Assembly (NCBI GenBank): GCA_016717005.1
Contig: JADJUF010000037.1
Span: 620,001 to 684,000, forward strand
Source: Myxococcales bacterium
GTDB taxonomy: Bacteria > Myxococcota_A > Polyangia > Haliangiales > Haliangiaceae
Direction: 5' to 3'
Length of the DNA stretch: 64,000 nucleotides
Every line of letters begins with the position of its first letter. Position 1 is the first letter of the stretch. Below the pieces are notes generated by a model that had not been told where the DNA came from, ran no database searches, and saw only the letters and a program-made list of their open reading frames with translations. Both the position numbers and the translations under genes were made by a program. Of the stretch, positions 1 to 9,962 are shown in pieces.

Positions 1-1
1 C

Positions 2-949
2 GCCCGCGGGCTCGCGACGCACCTGGCCAGCGACGCGGCGCTGGCCGACCTCGATCGCGCCCACGACCGCGCGAGCCTGGCGGCGGCGCTGGCCCGCGCC
101 GGCCTGCCGGCGATCGCCGGCGCCGACGATCCGGGCGCGCCGGCCACCGTCGAGGCGGCGGCGACCGCGCGCGCGGCCGCCGAGCTGGCGATCCTCGAGC
201 GCTGGGCCGGCGCGCGGGCCGGCGCCCTGGCGGTGCTCGTCGACGATCAGGATCGGCGCAGCCTGCGCGGGCTGATCCGCGGGCTGGTCGCGGGCGCGCC
301 GGCCGCGGCCCGCCTCACCGGCGCGGTGCCGACCTCGCGCCTGCCGGCGGCGACGCTGCGCGCGCTCGCGGCCCAGCCGACCGCGGCGGCGCTGGCTGCG
401 GCGCTGACTCGGTGCGCGCACCCGGCCGCGGCGGCGCTGGCCGCGCCGCTGGCGCAGACGCCGCTCGACCTGCTCGGGGTCGAGCGCGCGCTGACCGCGT
501 GGTTCGCGGCCCGGGCCCGCGTCAGCGCGCGCGCCGACGCCGCGCTCGCGGTCCACGTCGCGCAGGTGATCGACGTCGCCAACGCCGGCGCCGCGCTGGC
601 GCTAGCGGCGCGCGGCCGCACCCTCGAGCCGGACGCCAGCTTCGTCGACGGCGGCCGGCGCCTGGCCCGGCCCGAGTTCGTCGCCGCGGCGACCGCCACC
701 CCCGCGATCGCGGCCACCGCGCTCGCCCGGTCGTTCGGCGGCACGCCGGTGGCCGACGCGCTCACCGACGCCGCGCCCGACGCGGTCGAGCGGGCCGCGC
801 TGGTCTGGCACCTCGCGACCCAGCGCCGCCTCGCCCGCGCGGCGCCGCTCGGCCTGGCGCCGGTGCTCTCCCTGGTGCTGCGCCGGCGCGCCGAGACCCG
901 GCGGGTGCGCCACGCCGCCTGGCGGATCGCGCTCGGAGGCGCGCCGTGA
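2..949 (+). CDS. ntpC: V/A-type ATPase subunit C (5' end outside window)
   Basis: This is the C-terminal ~315 residues of the central-stalk/rotor-coupling subunit C (d) of a V/A-type ATPase, which seats the rotor axle on the membrane ring. The frame is open from the first bases of the window, so the start lies upstream. The product is Ala/Arg-rich and helical. A 'DDQDRRSLRGLIRG' segment and the closing 'LRRRAETRRVRHAAWRIALG' resemble the repeated helical units and conserved end of the family. The TGA overlaps the GTG of the next gene. Assignment rests on these motifs and on the C-F-A-B-D order; the sequence itself is quite divergent. Confidence 0.8.
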   Translation, partial: ARGLATHLASDAALADLDRAHDRASLAAALARAGLPAIAGADDPGAPATVEAAATARAAAELAILERWAGARAGALAVLVDDQDRRSLRGLIRGLVAGAPAAARLTGAVPTSRLPAATLRALAAQPTAAALAAALTRCAHPAAAALAAPLAQTPLDLLGVERALTAWFAARARVSARADAALAVHVAQVIDVANAGAALALAARGRTLEPDASFVDGGRRLARPEFVAAATATPAIAATALARSFGGTPVADALTDAAPDAVERAALVWHLATQRRLARAAPLGLAPVLSLVLRRRAETRRVRHAAWRIALGGAP

Positions 950-1272
950 GGGCGCCGATCCGCGTCGTGTGCCGGCGCCCGGCGGCGCTGGGCCTGGGCC
1001 TGGCCGGTCTGGCCTGCACCGAGGCGCCCGACGGCGCCACCGCCGCCGCGGCGATCGCGACGATCGAGGCCGCCGGCGGCGCGGTCATCCTGATCGAGCG
1101 CGCGCTCTACGACGAGCTGCCGGGCGCGCTGCGCCGCCAGGTCGAGCGCGACGGCGCGCCGCTGTTGATGCCGTTCCCGGGCCCGACCCTCGACGCCACC
1201 GGCGCCGCGCCCGAGCAAGAGCTGCTCGATCTGCTGCGGCGGTCGGTCGGCTACCGCGTGAGGCTGCGGTGA
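946..1272 (+). CDS. V/A-type ATPase subunit F
   Basis: This small (108 aa) stalk subunit fits the ATP-synt_F family: a short alpha/beta protein inserted in the A3B3 core next to subunit D. Visible features are a beta-strand plus 'ILIERALYDEL' segment and a 'LMPFPGP' motif near the end, matching the family pattern of a hydrophobic strand followed by 'PFPGP'. The GTG start overlaps the upstream stop by 4 nt (GTGA), and its own TGA overlaps the GTG of subunit A. This pattern points to translational coupling through the operon. Confidence 0.85.
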   Translation: MRAPIRVVCRRPAALGLGLAGLACTEAPDGATAAAAIATIEAAGGAVILIERALYDELPGALRRQVERDGAPLLMPFPGPTLDATGAAPEQELLDLLRRSVGYRVRLR

Positions 1273-3008
1273 CCGCGCCGGTGGTCACGCGCGTCACCGG
1301 CACGCTGGCCGAGGCGCGCCCGCTGCGCGACGCCGGGCTCTACGACCTGGTCCGGGTCGGGCCGCGCGGCCTGCTCGGCGAGATCATCCGGTTCCGCGAC
1401 GAGGTCGCGACGCTGCAGATCTACGAGGACACCACCGGCCTGGCGCTGGGCGCGGCGGTCACCGCGACCGGCGGGCCGCTCACCGTCGAGCTGGGCCCGG
1501 GGCTGCTCGGGTCGATCCTCGACGGCGTCGGCCGCCCGCTGGTGCGGCTGGCGGCCGCGACCGGCGACTTCATCGCGCCCGGCGCGGCCGCGCCGACCCT
1601 GGATCCGGACCGGCGCTGGCGGTTCACCGCGACCGCGCGGCCCGGCGACGTGGTCGCCGCCGGCGACGTGCTCGGCACGGTCGAGGAGCAGCCCGGGTTC
1701 GTGCACCGCGTGCTGGTGCCGCCCGGCGTCGGCGGCGCGCTCGCGGCGCTGGCCAGCGGCGACGTCACCGTGGCCGCGCCGATCGGCCACCTCGTCGACG
1801 GGACGCCGCTGACGCTGGCGCAGCGCTGGCCGCTGCGCACGCCGCGGCCGGTGGCCGAGCGCCTGCCCGCCGATCGGCCGCTGGTCACCGGCCAGCGCGT
1901 GTTCGATCTGCTGTTCCCGCTGGCCGAGGGCGGCGCGATCGCGGTGCCGGGCGGCTTCGGCACCGGCAAGACCGTCATCGAGCACGGCCTGGCCCGCCAC
2001 GCCGACGCCGACGTGATCGTGTTCATCGGCTGCGGCGAGCGCGGCAACGAGATCGCCGAGGTCGTGCAGGAGTTCCCGCGCCTGGTCGACCCGCGCACCG
2101 GCCGGCCGGTCATGGAGCGCACGGTGCTGGTGGTCAACACGTCGAACATGCCGGTGGTCGCGCGCGAGGCGTCGGTCTACCTGGGCGTGTCGATCGCCGA
2201 GTACTACCGCGACATGGGCTACCGGGTGGCGGTGATGGTCGACAGCCTGTCGCGCTGGGCCGAGGCGCTGCGCGACATCGCCGCGCGCCTGCAGGAGATG
2301 CCCGGCGAGGAGGGCTACCCGACCCACCTGGCCAGCCGGCTCGGACAGCTCTACGAGCGCGCCGGTCGAGCCCGGGCCGCGGGCGCGCCGGATCGCGTCG
2401 GCGCGGTCAGCCTGGTGTGCGCGGTGTCGCCGCCCGGCGGCGACTTCGCCGAGCCGGTGACCCAGGCGTCGTTGCGCGTGGCCGGCGGGCTGTGGGCGCT
2501 CGATCCGGCGCTGGCCCGCAAGCGCCAGTTCCCGGCGGTCGACTGGGCCACCAGCTACTCGCTCTACGTCGACGCCACCGCGGCGTGGTTCGCCGACGCC
2601 GCCGGCGTCGACTGGGCCGGCCTGCGCGCGCGGGTGCTGCAGCTGCTCCAGCGCGACGCCGAGCTGCGCGAGATCGCCGGGCTGCTCGGCCACGAGGCGC
2701 TGCAAGATCGCGATCGGGTCGTGCTCGAGATCGCGCGGCTGGTCCACGAGCACCTGCTGGGCCAGAGCGCCTACGATCCCAACGACGCCGCGTGCGCCGT
2801 CGCCAAGACCGGGCGCATGGCCGCGCTGGCGGTGGCCGCGCTCGACGCCGCCGAGGCCGCGGTCGCGGCCGGCGCCGCCATCGATGAGCTCGATCTGCCG
2901 GGGCTGCGCCGCGCCTACGCCGGGCTGCGCGCGGCCGCGCCCGATGACGTGGCCGCGCGCGCGGCCGACGTCGCCACGGTCCTCGCCCGGCTGGAGGCGC
3001 GCCGATGA
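1269..3008 (+). CDS. ntpA: V/A-type ATPase catalytic subunit A
   Basis: Catalytic subunit (579 aa, usual length) that hydrolyses or makes ATP at the A/B interface on the cytoplasmic side of the membrane. The P-loop GGFGTGKT lies at residues ~228-235, preceded by the non-homologous region typical of A subunits (residues ~110-190). 'GCGERGNEIAEV', 'DSLSRWAEALRDIAARLQEM' and 'PGEEGYPTHLASRLGQLYERAG' are diagnostic of subunit A. The GTG at 1269 is chosen because it overlaps the stop of subunit F and is followed at once by the conserved N-terminal beta-barrel. Confidence 0.97.
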   Translation: MTAPVVTRVTGTLAEARPLRDAGLYDLVRVGPRGLLGEIIRFRDEVATLQIYEDTTGLALGAAVTATGGPLTVELGPGLLGSILDGVGRPLVRLAAATGDFIAPGAAAPTLDPDRRWRFTATARPGDVVAAGDVLGTVEEQPGFVHRVLVPPGVGGALAALASGDVTVAAPIGHLVDGTPLTLAQRWPLRTPRPVAERLPADRPLVTGQRVFDLLFPLAEGGAIAVPGGFGTGKTVIEHGLARHADADVIVFIGCGERGNEIAEVVQEFPRLVDPRTGRPVMERTVLVVNTSNMPVVAREASVYLGVSIAEYYRDMGYRVAVMVDSLSRWAEALRDIAARLQEMPGEEGYPTHLASRLGQLYERAGRARAAGAPDRVGAVSLVCAVSPPGGDFAEPVTQASLRVAGGLWALDPALARKRQFPAVDWATSYSLYVDATAAWFADAAGVDWAGLRARVLQLLQRDAELREIAGLLGHEALQDRDRVVLEIARLVHEHLLGQSAYDPNDAACAVAKTGRMAALAVAALDAAEAAVAAGAAIDELDLPGLRRAYAGLRAAAPDDVAARAADVATVLARLEARR

Positions 3009-4378
3009 TCGCCGCCCGCACCCACCACGGCGCCCAGGCCCTGGTCGGCGCCCTCCTCTACGTCGAGGACGCCCGCGGCGCCGCGATGGGCGAGGTGGTC
3101 GAGATCCGCCAGGCCGGCCAGGCCCCGCGCCGCGGCCAGGTCATCGACGCCGGCGCCGCGCTGACCGTGGTCCAGATCCTCGAGGAGCCGCTCGGCCTGG
3201 CGCCGGCCCGGGTCGCGATCACGCTGACCGGCGCCACCGCCGAGGCGCCGGTCGGGCGCGAGCTCTTGGGCCGCACGCTCACCGGCGTGGCCGCGCCGCT
3301 CGACGATCTGCCGCCGCCGATCGGCGAGGCGCTGCGGCCGGTGTGGGGCGCGCCGATGAACCCGGCCCGGCGGCGACCGCCCGGCGACTTCATCGAGACC
3401 GGCGTGTCGGCGATCGACGGGCTCAACACGCTGGTGCGCGGCCAGAAGCTGCCGGTGTTCTCGGGCGCCGGCCTGCCCGCGCTCGAGCTGGCGGCGCAGA
3501 TCGTCGAGCACGCCCGGGCCGGCGACGAGCCGTTCGCGGTGGTGTTCGCCGCGATCGGCATCACCGCGCGCGAGACCCGGCTGTTCGTCGAGCGCCTGCG
3601 CGACAGCCCGGCCCGGGCGCGGACGGTGTTCTACCTCAACGAGGCCCGCGACCCGACGATCGAGCAGCTGCTGACGCCGCGGTTCGCGCTGGCCCAGGCC
3701 GAGTTCCTGGCGTTCGAGGCCGGGCTGCACGTGCTGGTCGTGATGGCCGACGTGGCCCACTACTGCGAGACCCTGCGCCAGGTCGCGGCCGCGCGCGACG
3801 AGGTGCCCGGCCGCCGCGGCTACCCCGGCTACATGTACACCGACCTGGCGTCGCTGTTCGAGCGCGCGGGCGTGCTCCACGGCCGCCCGGGCTCGCTGAC
3901 GCAGCTGCCGATCCTGACGATGCCCGACGACGACATCACCCACCCGATCCCGGACCTCACCGGCTACATCACCGAGGGCCAGGTCGTGCTGTCGCGCGAG
4001 CTCCACGGCCAGGGCATCGCGCCGCCGATCGACGTGCTGCCGTCGCTGTCGCGGCTGATGAACGCTGGCATCGGCGCCGGCAAGACCGCGCCCGAGCACC
4101 GGCGCTGGGCCGACCAGCTCTACGCCAGCTACGCCCGCGGCCGCGAGGCCCGGATGATGGCGACGATCGTCGGCGAGGCCGGCCTGGCCGACGCCGATCG
4201 CCGCGCGCTCGGGTTCGCGGCCCGGTTCGAGCGCGAGCTGATCGGCCACGGCCACGCCGCGCGGACGATCGCCGAGACGATCGCGGTCGGCTGGCGGCTC
4301 CTGGTCGAGCTGCCCCGCGACGACCTCGAGCGGATCGACGACGCCACCTGGGCTCGGCGGCCGGGAGCGACGCCGTGA
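3005..4378 (+). CDS. ntpB: V/A-type ATPase regulatory subunit B
   Basis: Non-catalytic nucleotide-binding subunit (457 aa) that alternates with A in the hexamer. It has no true P-loop: 'FSGAGLPALELAAQI' replaces the GKT motif, as is normal for B. 'GYPGYMYTDLASLFERAG', 'GSLTQLPILTMPDDDITHPI' and 'PSLSRLMNAGIGAGKT' are hallmark B-subunit segments. The ATG at 3005 overlaps the TGA of subunit A by four bases. Confidence 0.97.
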   Translation: MIAARTHHGAQALVGALLYVEDARGAAMGEVVEIRQAGQAPRRGQVIDAGAALTVVQILEEPLGLAPARVAITLTGATAEAPVGRELLGRTLTGVAAPLDDLPPPIGEALRPVWGAPMNPARRRPPGDFIETGVSAIDGLNTLVRGQKLPVFSGAGLPALELAAQIVEHARAGDEPFAVVFAAIGITARETRLFVERLRDSPARARTVFYLNEARDPTIEQLLTPRFALAQAEFLAFEAGLHVLVVMADVAHYCETLRQVAAARDEVPGRRGYPGYMYTDLASLFERAGVLHGRPGSLTQLPILTMPDDDITHPIPDLTGYITEGQVVLSRELHGQGIAPPIDVLPSLSRLMNAGIGAGKTAPEHRRWADQLYASYARGREARMMATIVGEAGLADADRRALGFAARFERELIGHGHAARTIAETIAVGWRLLVELPRDDLERIDDATWARRPGATP

Positions 4379-4998
4379 CCGCGCGCGCCGCCCCGACCCG
4401 GGCCGAGCTGCTGCGCAGCCGCCGCCTGCTGGCGCGGGTCGAGAAGGGCGCGGCGCTCCTGACCCGCAAGCGCGAGGCGCTGGTGCGCGAGCTGTTCCCG
4501 CTGGCCCGGCCCGCGGCCGACGCCCGCCGCGCGATCGCCGACGCCGCGACCGCCGCCTACGCCGCCGAGCTGGGCGCGCTCGCGATCCACGGCGAGGGCG
4601 CGGTCGCCGCCACCGGCTGGCCGCCGCGCGAGCTCGCGGTCGACGTGACCGTGCAGCGGGTCTGGGGCCTCGCGGTGCCGCGGTTCGGGCCGCTGCCGTC
4701 GTGGGACCGCGATCTGGCGGCGCGCGGCACGGCGCCCGCGGCCACCGGCCCGGTGCTGGTCGAGGCCGCGAGCCGGTTCGAGCGGCTGGCCGCCGAGCTG
4801 CTCGACGCCGCCGCGCGCGAGCTGCACGTGCGCGCGCTCGGCCAGGCCCTGGCGCGGACCTCGCGTCAGCTCCACACGCTCGAGCAGCGGGTGGCCCCGG
4901 CCCTGCGCGCCCGCCTCGCCGCGATCGGCCGCGCGCTCGACGAGCGCGAGCGCGAGGAGCACACGCGCCTGCGCCAGCTGCGCCGCCATCGCGCCTGA
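4375..4998 (+). CDS. ntpD: V/A-type ATPase rotor subunit D
   Basis: Coiled-coil rotor axle subunit (207 aa). The family opening 'PTRAELLRSRRLLARVEKGA' followed by 'LLTRKREALVREL' is present at residues ~5-45. A long second helix at residues ~130-200 ends in 'RREEHTRLRQLRRHRA'-like charged sequence, as expected for an antiparallel coiled coil. The GTG start overlaps the B stop. It is the last gene of the operon. Its final bases including the stop are repeated 53 bp downstream. Confidence 0.93.
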   Translation: MTARAAPTRAELLRSRRLLARVEKGAALLTRKREALVRELFPLARPAADARRAIADAATAAYAAELGALAIHGEGAVAATGWPPRELAVDVTVQRVWGLAVPRFGPLPSWDRDLAARGTAPAATGPVLVEAASRFERLAAELLDAAARELHVRALGQALARTSRQLHTLEQRVAPALRARLAAIGRALDEREREEHTRLRQLRRHRA

Positions 4999-5055
4999 GC
5001 GCCTGAGCGCGCCGGCGCGCACGCCCGTCCGCGCGCCGCCATCGCGCGTGAGCGC
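4980..5055 (+). repeat. Duplicated 3' end of the subunit D gene
   Basis: Bases 4980-5002 (last codons, TGA and 3 more bases) recur at 5033-5055 with 22 of 23 bases identical, including the TGA. The spacing is 53 bp. The second copy lies outside the gene. The same pattern is seen at 9.6, 60.4 and 63.0 kb. Confidence 0.75.
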
Positions 5056-5141
5056 GCCGCGCGCGGGCGTCAAGACCGTCGGGCACTGAACGTCCGCACC
5101 GGAGAGATCCGGAGTGACGGCAAATCGCACCCGCCCGCGGT

Positions 5142-5178
5142 CGAAAAATTGCCCGCGTGATCTGCGCGTGCCTATTTC
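5142..5178 (+). promoter_or_regulatory. Putative ftsQ promoter with CGAAAAA-TTGCCC motif
   Basis: CGAAAAA at 5142-5148 runs into a -35-like TTGCCC (5149-5154). After 18 bases comes TATTTC (5173-5178) as a possible -10. The same CGAAAAA(G)TTGCCC block precedes ftsZ. The -10 sits about 8 bases before ATG 5186, so this transcript could be leaderless. This is inference from sequence only. Confidence 0.45.
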
Positions 5179-5185
5179 GCTCATC

Positions 5186-6130
5186 ATGGATCGATCCCGG
5201 CCGAGGGGTGCCGAGCCCGCCCGCGTCGACGACGCCCGCGTCCCGCGGGTGTCGCGGATGACGTTGCGGCCGGGCCGCGGCAACCGTCGCGCGCGCACGC
5301 CGCTGCGCGAGCGTGTGCCGGCCCCGCGCGAGGTCGTCGACGCGTGCGGCCGCGCGCTGCGCCGGGTCGCGCCCGCCGTGGCGGCGCTGGCGCTGATCGG
5401 CGGCGTGGCCGAGGCCGGCCGCTACGGCTACCGCTGGCTGACGACCTCGCCGCGGTTCGCGGTGGCCGCGGTCGAGGTCAACGGCGAGGCCACGCTCACC
5501 GAGGACGCCGTCCGCGCCCGGCTGCCGTTCGGCGTCGGCGACAACATCTTCCGGGTCGACACCGGCGACGCCGAGGCCGCGCTCGCGGCCGAGCCGTGGA
5601 TCGCCCGCGCGACCGTGCGCCGGCGGCTGCCGCGGACGATCGTCATCGACGTGGTCGAGCGCCGCCCGGCCGCGGTCGTCGCCGCCGACGGCCTGTACCT
5701 GGCCGACGCCGACGGCCAGCCGTTCAAGCGCGCTGACCTGCGCGCCGGCGAGGCCCGCGACCTGCCGGTCATCTCGGGCATCCCGCGCGAGCTGTTCGCG
5801 GCGGCGCCGGGCCAGGCGGCCGCGCGCGTGCGCGACGGCCTCGCGGTGCTGACCGCCTGGAGCGAGGCCGATCGGCCCCGGGCCGGCGAGGTCAAGCTCG
5901 GCGCCAGCGGCGCCACGATCTACACCTACGACGACGCCATCGCGGTCCGGATCGGCGCCGTGTCGCCGACCGCGCTGACCGCGCACCTGGCTCGCTTCGA
6001 CGCGGTCTGGGCGGCGCTGTCGCCCGACGAGCGCCGGACCCTCCGGACCATGCGCGTCGACAACGACACCCGCACCGATCTCGTCACCGTCTCGTTCGAG
6101 ACCCCCGATCTCGCGTCGCGCGAGCCCTGA
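5186..6130 (+). CDS. ftsQ: Cell division protein FtsQ/DivIB
   Basis: Bitopic divisome protein that links early and late division proteins. From ATG 5186 the product is 314 aa: a basic cytoplasmic tail (~75 aa), one membrane helix ('VAPAVAALALIGGVAEAGRY'), then a periplasmic POTRA domain starting 'FAVAAVEVNGEATLTEDAVR' and the conserved 'LPRTIVIDVVERRPAAVV' and 'YLADADGQPFKR' segments. An in-frame GTG at 5114 would give 24 more residues but would overlap the likely promoter, so ATG 5186 is preferred. No good Shine-Dalgarno is seen. It is followed after 7 bases by ftsA. Confidence 0.9.
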   Translation: MDRSRPRGAEPARVDDARVPRVSRMTLRPGRGNRRARTPLRERVPAPREVVDACGRALRRVAPAVAALALIGGVAEAGRYGYRWLTTSPRFAVAAVEVNGEATLTEDAVRARLPFGVGDNIFRVDTGDAEAALAAEPWIARATVRRRLPRTIVIDVVERRPAAVVAADGLYLADADGQPFKRADLRAGEARDLPVISGIPRELFAAAPGQAAARVRDGLAVLTAWSEADRPRAGEVKLGASGATIYTYDDAIAVRIGAVSPTALTAHLARFDAVWAALSPDERRTLRTMRVDNDTRTDLVTVSFETPDLASREP

Positions 6131-6137
6131 GAGCACC

Positions 6138-7373
6138 ATGGCCAAGAACAAGACCTCCGAGATCATCGTCGGCCTCGACATCGGCACCACCAAGATCGCC
6201 GCGATCGCCGGCGAGGTGACCGACGACGGCATCGACATCATCGGCATCGGCACCGCGCCGTCGAAGGGCCTGCGCCGCGGCGTCGTCGTCAACATCGACG
6301 CGACGGTCAGCGCGATCCGGGCCGCGATCGACGAGGCCGAGAACATGGCCGGCTGCCAGATCTCGACGGTGTTCGCGGCGATCTCGGGCGCGCACGTGCG
6401 CGGGCTCAACAGCCACGGCATCGTCGCGGTCAAGGACAAGGAGGTCCGCGAGGCCGACATCGCGCGCGTCCTCGAGGCCGCCAAGGCGGTCGCGATCCCG
6501 ATGGACCGCGAGGTCCTGCACGTCCTGCCGCAGCAGTACGTCATCGACGACCAGGACGGCATCCGTGACCCGCTCGGCATGGCCGGGGTCCGGCTCGAGG
6601 CCAAGGTCCACATCGTCACGACCGCGGTGACCAGCGCCCAGAACGTCGTCAAGTGCGCCAACCGCTGCGGCCTCCAGGTCGCCGACATCGTGCTCGAGCC
6701 CCTGGCCTCGGCCCAGGCCGTGCTCGAGGAGGACGAGAAGGAGCTCGGCGTCGCGCTGATCGACATCGGCGGCGGCACCTGCGACATCGCGGTGTTCGCC
6801 GACGGCGCGATCGTGCACACCGCGGTCCTGCCGCTGGGCGGCGGCCACGTCACCAACGACATCGCCACGGTCCTGCGCACGCCGCTCGACTCGGCCGAGA
6901 AGATCAAGCGCAAGTACGGCTGCGCCTCGCGCTCGATGATCGACGACGGCGACACGATGGAGGTGCCGTCGGTCGGCGGCCGCGGGCCGCGGGTGCTGCC
7001 GCGCTCGACGCTGGTCGAGATCATCGAGCCGCGCATCGAGGAGATCTTCGAGCACGTCAAGCGCGAGCTGATGCGCTCGGGCTACGCCGACAGCCTGGCC
7101 GCGGGCATCGTGCTCACCGGCGGCGCGACGATCCTCGAGGGCACCGCCGAGGTCGCCGAGCAGGTGCTGGGCCTGCCGGTGCGCCGCGCGACGCCGACGC
7201 GGATCGGCGGGCTGGTCGACGTGGTCCGGTCGCCGGCCTACTCGACCGGCGTCGGCCTCGTCGTCTACGGCGCCAGCCACGGCCGCTCGCTCCAGACCCG
7301 GGCCCAGGCCCAGCAGGCCGGCGACCGCGGCCTGATCAAGCGCGCGTGGTCGCGCCTGGCCGAGATGTTCTGA
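6138..7373 (+). CDS. ftsA: Cell division protein FtsA
   Basis: Actin-like ATPase (411 aa) that tethers FtsZ to the inner membrane. The phosphate-1 loop 'VGLDIGTTKIAAIAGE' lies at residues ~10-25. The SHS2/1C domain with 'ISGAHVRGLNSHGIVAV' follows, then the phosphate-2 motif 'ALIDIGGGTCDIAVF' and adenosine motif 'GIVLTGGATILEGTAEV'. The C-terminus 'GLIKRAWSRLAEMF' is a short amphipathic helix of the membrane-targeting type. The ATG lies 7 bases after the ftsQ stop. Confidence 0.97.
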   Translation: MAKNKTSEIIVGLDIGTTKIAAIAGEVTDDGIDIIGIGTAPSKGLRRGVVVNIDATVSAIRAAIDEAENMAGCQISTVFAAISGAHVRGLNSHGIVAVKDKEVREADIARVLEAAKAVAIPMDREVLHVLPQQYVIDDQDGIRDPLGMAGVRLEAKVHIVTTAVTSAQNVVKCANRCGLQVADIVLEPLASAQAVLEEDEKELGVALIDIGGGTCDIAVFADGAIVHTAVLPLGGGHVTNDIATVLRTPLDSAEKIKRKYGCASRSMIDDGDTMEVPSVGGRGPRVLPRSTLVEIIEPRIEEIFEHVKRELMRSGYADSLAAGIVLTGGATILEGTAEVAEQVLGLPVRRATPTRIGGLVDVVRSPAYSTGVGLVVYGASHGRSLQTRAQAQQAGDRGLIKRAWSRLAEMF

Positions 7374-7412
7374 TTCTCTGATCGTCGCCGGCGATGTCGC
7401 CGGCGACGCCCC

Positions 7413-7433
7413 GGCCGGGCCCTGGGCCCGGCC
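7413..7433. promoter_or_regulatory. GC hairpin between ftsA and ftsZ
   Basis: GGCCGGGCCC, one T, then GGGCCCGGCC: a perfect 10-bp inverted repeat with no following T-run. Just before it (7383-7407) are nested GTCGCCGGCGA(T/C) repeats. It could attenuate or protect the transcript between ftsA and ftsZ. It is not a standard intrinsic terminator. Confidence 0.4.
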
Positions 7434-7492
7434 ACGCGCCGCGTGATCCGCTGACGAGATCCGGATCGCAATAAAACGTCGCGCCGCTGCCA

Positions 7493-7529
7493 CGAAAAAG
7501 TTGCCCCTACAGATCCCGCCCTCTCATAT
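7493..7529 (+). promoter_or_regulatory. Putative ftsZ promoter with CGAAAAAG-TTGCCC motif
   Basis: CGAAAAAG (7493-7500) directly precedes TTGCCC (7501-7506), matching the block upstream of ftsQ. TCATAT (7524-7529) is 17 bases further and could be a -10. The resulting 5' leader contains GGGAGA (7542-7547), a good ribosome site 7 bases before ATG 7555. This would allow separate expression of ftsZ. Confidence 0.45.
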
Positions 7530-7554
7530 GGGCTTACCAACGGGAGATCGACAC

Positions 7555-8983
<1,429 letters not shown>

Positions 8984-9010
8984 GCCGCGGTCGCTCGCGA
9001 CGCATCGACC

Positions 9011-9044
9011 GGCCGCCGTGGTGACACGGCGGCCGACGCTTTTT
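9011..9044 (+). terminator. Intrinsic terminator after ftsZ
   Basis: GGCCGCCGTG (9011-9020), loop GTGA, CACGGCGGCC (9025-9034), then a run of five T at 9040-9044. The perfect 10-bp stem plus T-run is the clearest Rho-independent terminator in the window. It ends the fts cluster 27 bases after the ftsZ stop. Confidence 0.85.
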
Positions 9045-9060
9045 CGGGTACCGTGCGCGC

Positions 9061-9669
9061 GTGCTGTCGCTGACCGCCGCCCGGTGGCTGCTCGTCCTGC
9101 ACGCGGTGCTCGGCGCCGCGGCGGTGGCGGCGGCGACGCACTGGGTGGTGTGGCTGTGGCCGCTGTGGCGCGGCCGCGCGCCGCGGGCCGCGGCGATGCG
9201 CCGGTTCGCGACGATCGCGCTGGCGCTGTACGGCGCGGCGATGGCCGTCGGGTTGCTGCTCTACCCGACCTACAAGGCGCGGGTGAAGCTCGAGTACCTG
9301 ACCCGGCCGACGTCGGTCATCGACGACCACGCCGTGCGCCGGGTCGCCGCCGACGAGCTGGCCGACCGCGCGGCCGGGCGGGTGCCGGGGCCGGTCGACG
9401 AGGATCGCGCGCGCCGCCTGGCCGGCGACGCGCCGACCCGCGCGGCGAAGATCGCGCGCTGGTTCGACGCCAAGGAGCACTGGGCCGCGGTCGGCCTGGT
9501 GCTCGGGCTGGGCGTGCTCGCGGTGGTGCGCGCGTGGCGCCCCGGCGAGCACGAGCCGGTCCGCGACGGGCCGGTCGCGCTGGTCGTGCTCGGCGCGCTC
9601 GCGGTCGCCGCGGTGGCGTGGTTCGCCGCGATCGTCGGGCTGCTCACCACCGCGACCCGCTCGTTCTGA
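9061..9669 (+). CDS. Hypothetical four-helix membrane protein
   Basis: A 202-aa protein of unrecognised family. Hydrophobic helices lie at about residues 7-31, 46-64, 141-157 and 174-198. Between helices 2 and 3 is a ~75-residue charged loop ('YKARVKLEYLTRP', 'RAAKIARWFDAKEHWA'). Start GTG 9061 is just after the ftsZ terminator. The last ~80 bases encode the fourth helix and 'TTATRSF'; they are repeated twice downstream with a 144-bp period. Confidence 0.7.
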   Translation: MLSLTAARWLLVLHAVLGAAAVAAATHWVVWLWPLWRGRAPRAAAMRRFATIALALYGAAMAVGLLLYPTYKARVKLEYLTRPTSVIDDHAVRRVAADELADRAAGRVPGPVDEDRARRLAGDAPTRAAKIARWFDAKEHWAAVGLVLGLGVLAVVRAWRPGEHEPVRDGPVALVVLGALAVAAVAWFAAIVGLLTTATRSF

Positions 9670-9962
9670 TCAGCGCCCGCCGCGGTTGCGTGGTTCGCCG
9701 CGGGTCAGGCGGCTCGGGCGCCGCGCGTGGTGCTCGGCGCGCGCGCGGTCGCCGCGGTGGCGTGGTTCGCCGCGATCGTCGGGCTGCTCACCACCGCGAC
9801 CCGCTCGTTCTGATCAGCGCCCGCCGCGGTTGCGTGGTTCGCCGCGGGTCAGGCGGCTCGGGCGCTGCGCGTGGTGATCGGCGCGCGCGCGGTCGCGGCG
9901 GTGGCGTGGTTCGCCGCGATCGTCGGGCGCTGCTCACCACCGCGACCCGCTCGTTCTGATCA
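9589..9962. repeat. 144-bp tandem triplication of a gene 3' end
   Basis: The unit starts at 9589 (inside the membrane-protein gene), 9733 and 9877. Each copy carries the end of that gene with its TGA (9667-9669, 9811-9813, 9957-9959). Each TGATCA also begins a copy of the last bases of the convergent EF-hand gene. The third copy has two extra bases (GGGCGCTG for GGGCTG). The unit therefore spans the junction between two convergent genes. Confidence 0.9.

Noticed and set aside
5114..5185. Longer ftsQ start at GTG 5114
   Set aside because: It would include the CGAAAAA-TTGCCC promoter block and adds no conserved residues.
2915..7060. A 1,381-codon open frame on the minus strand across the V-ATPase and fts genes
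   Set aside because: High GC leaves antisense frames open; it gives Arg/Gly/Ala-rich nonsense and lies opposite strongly recognised genes.
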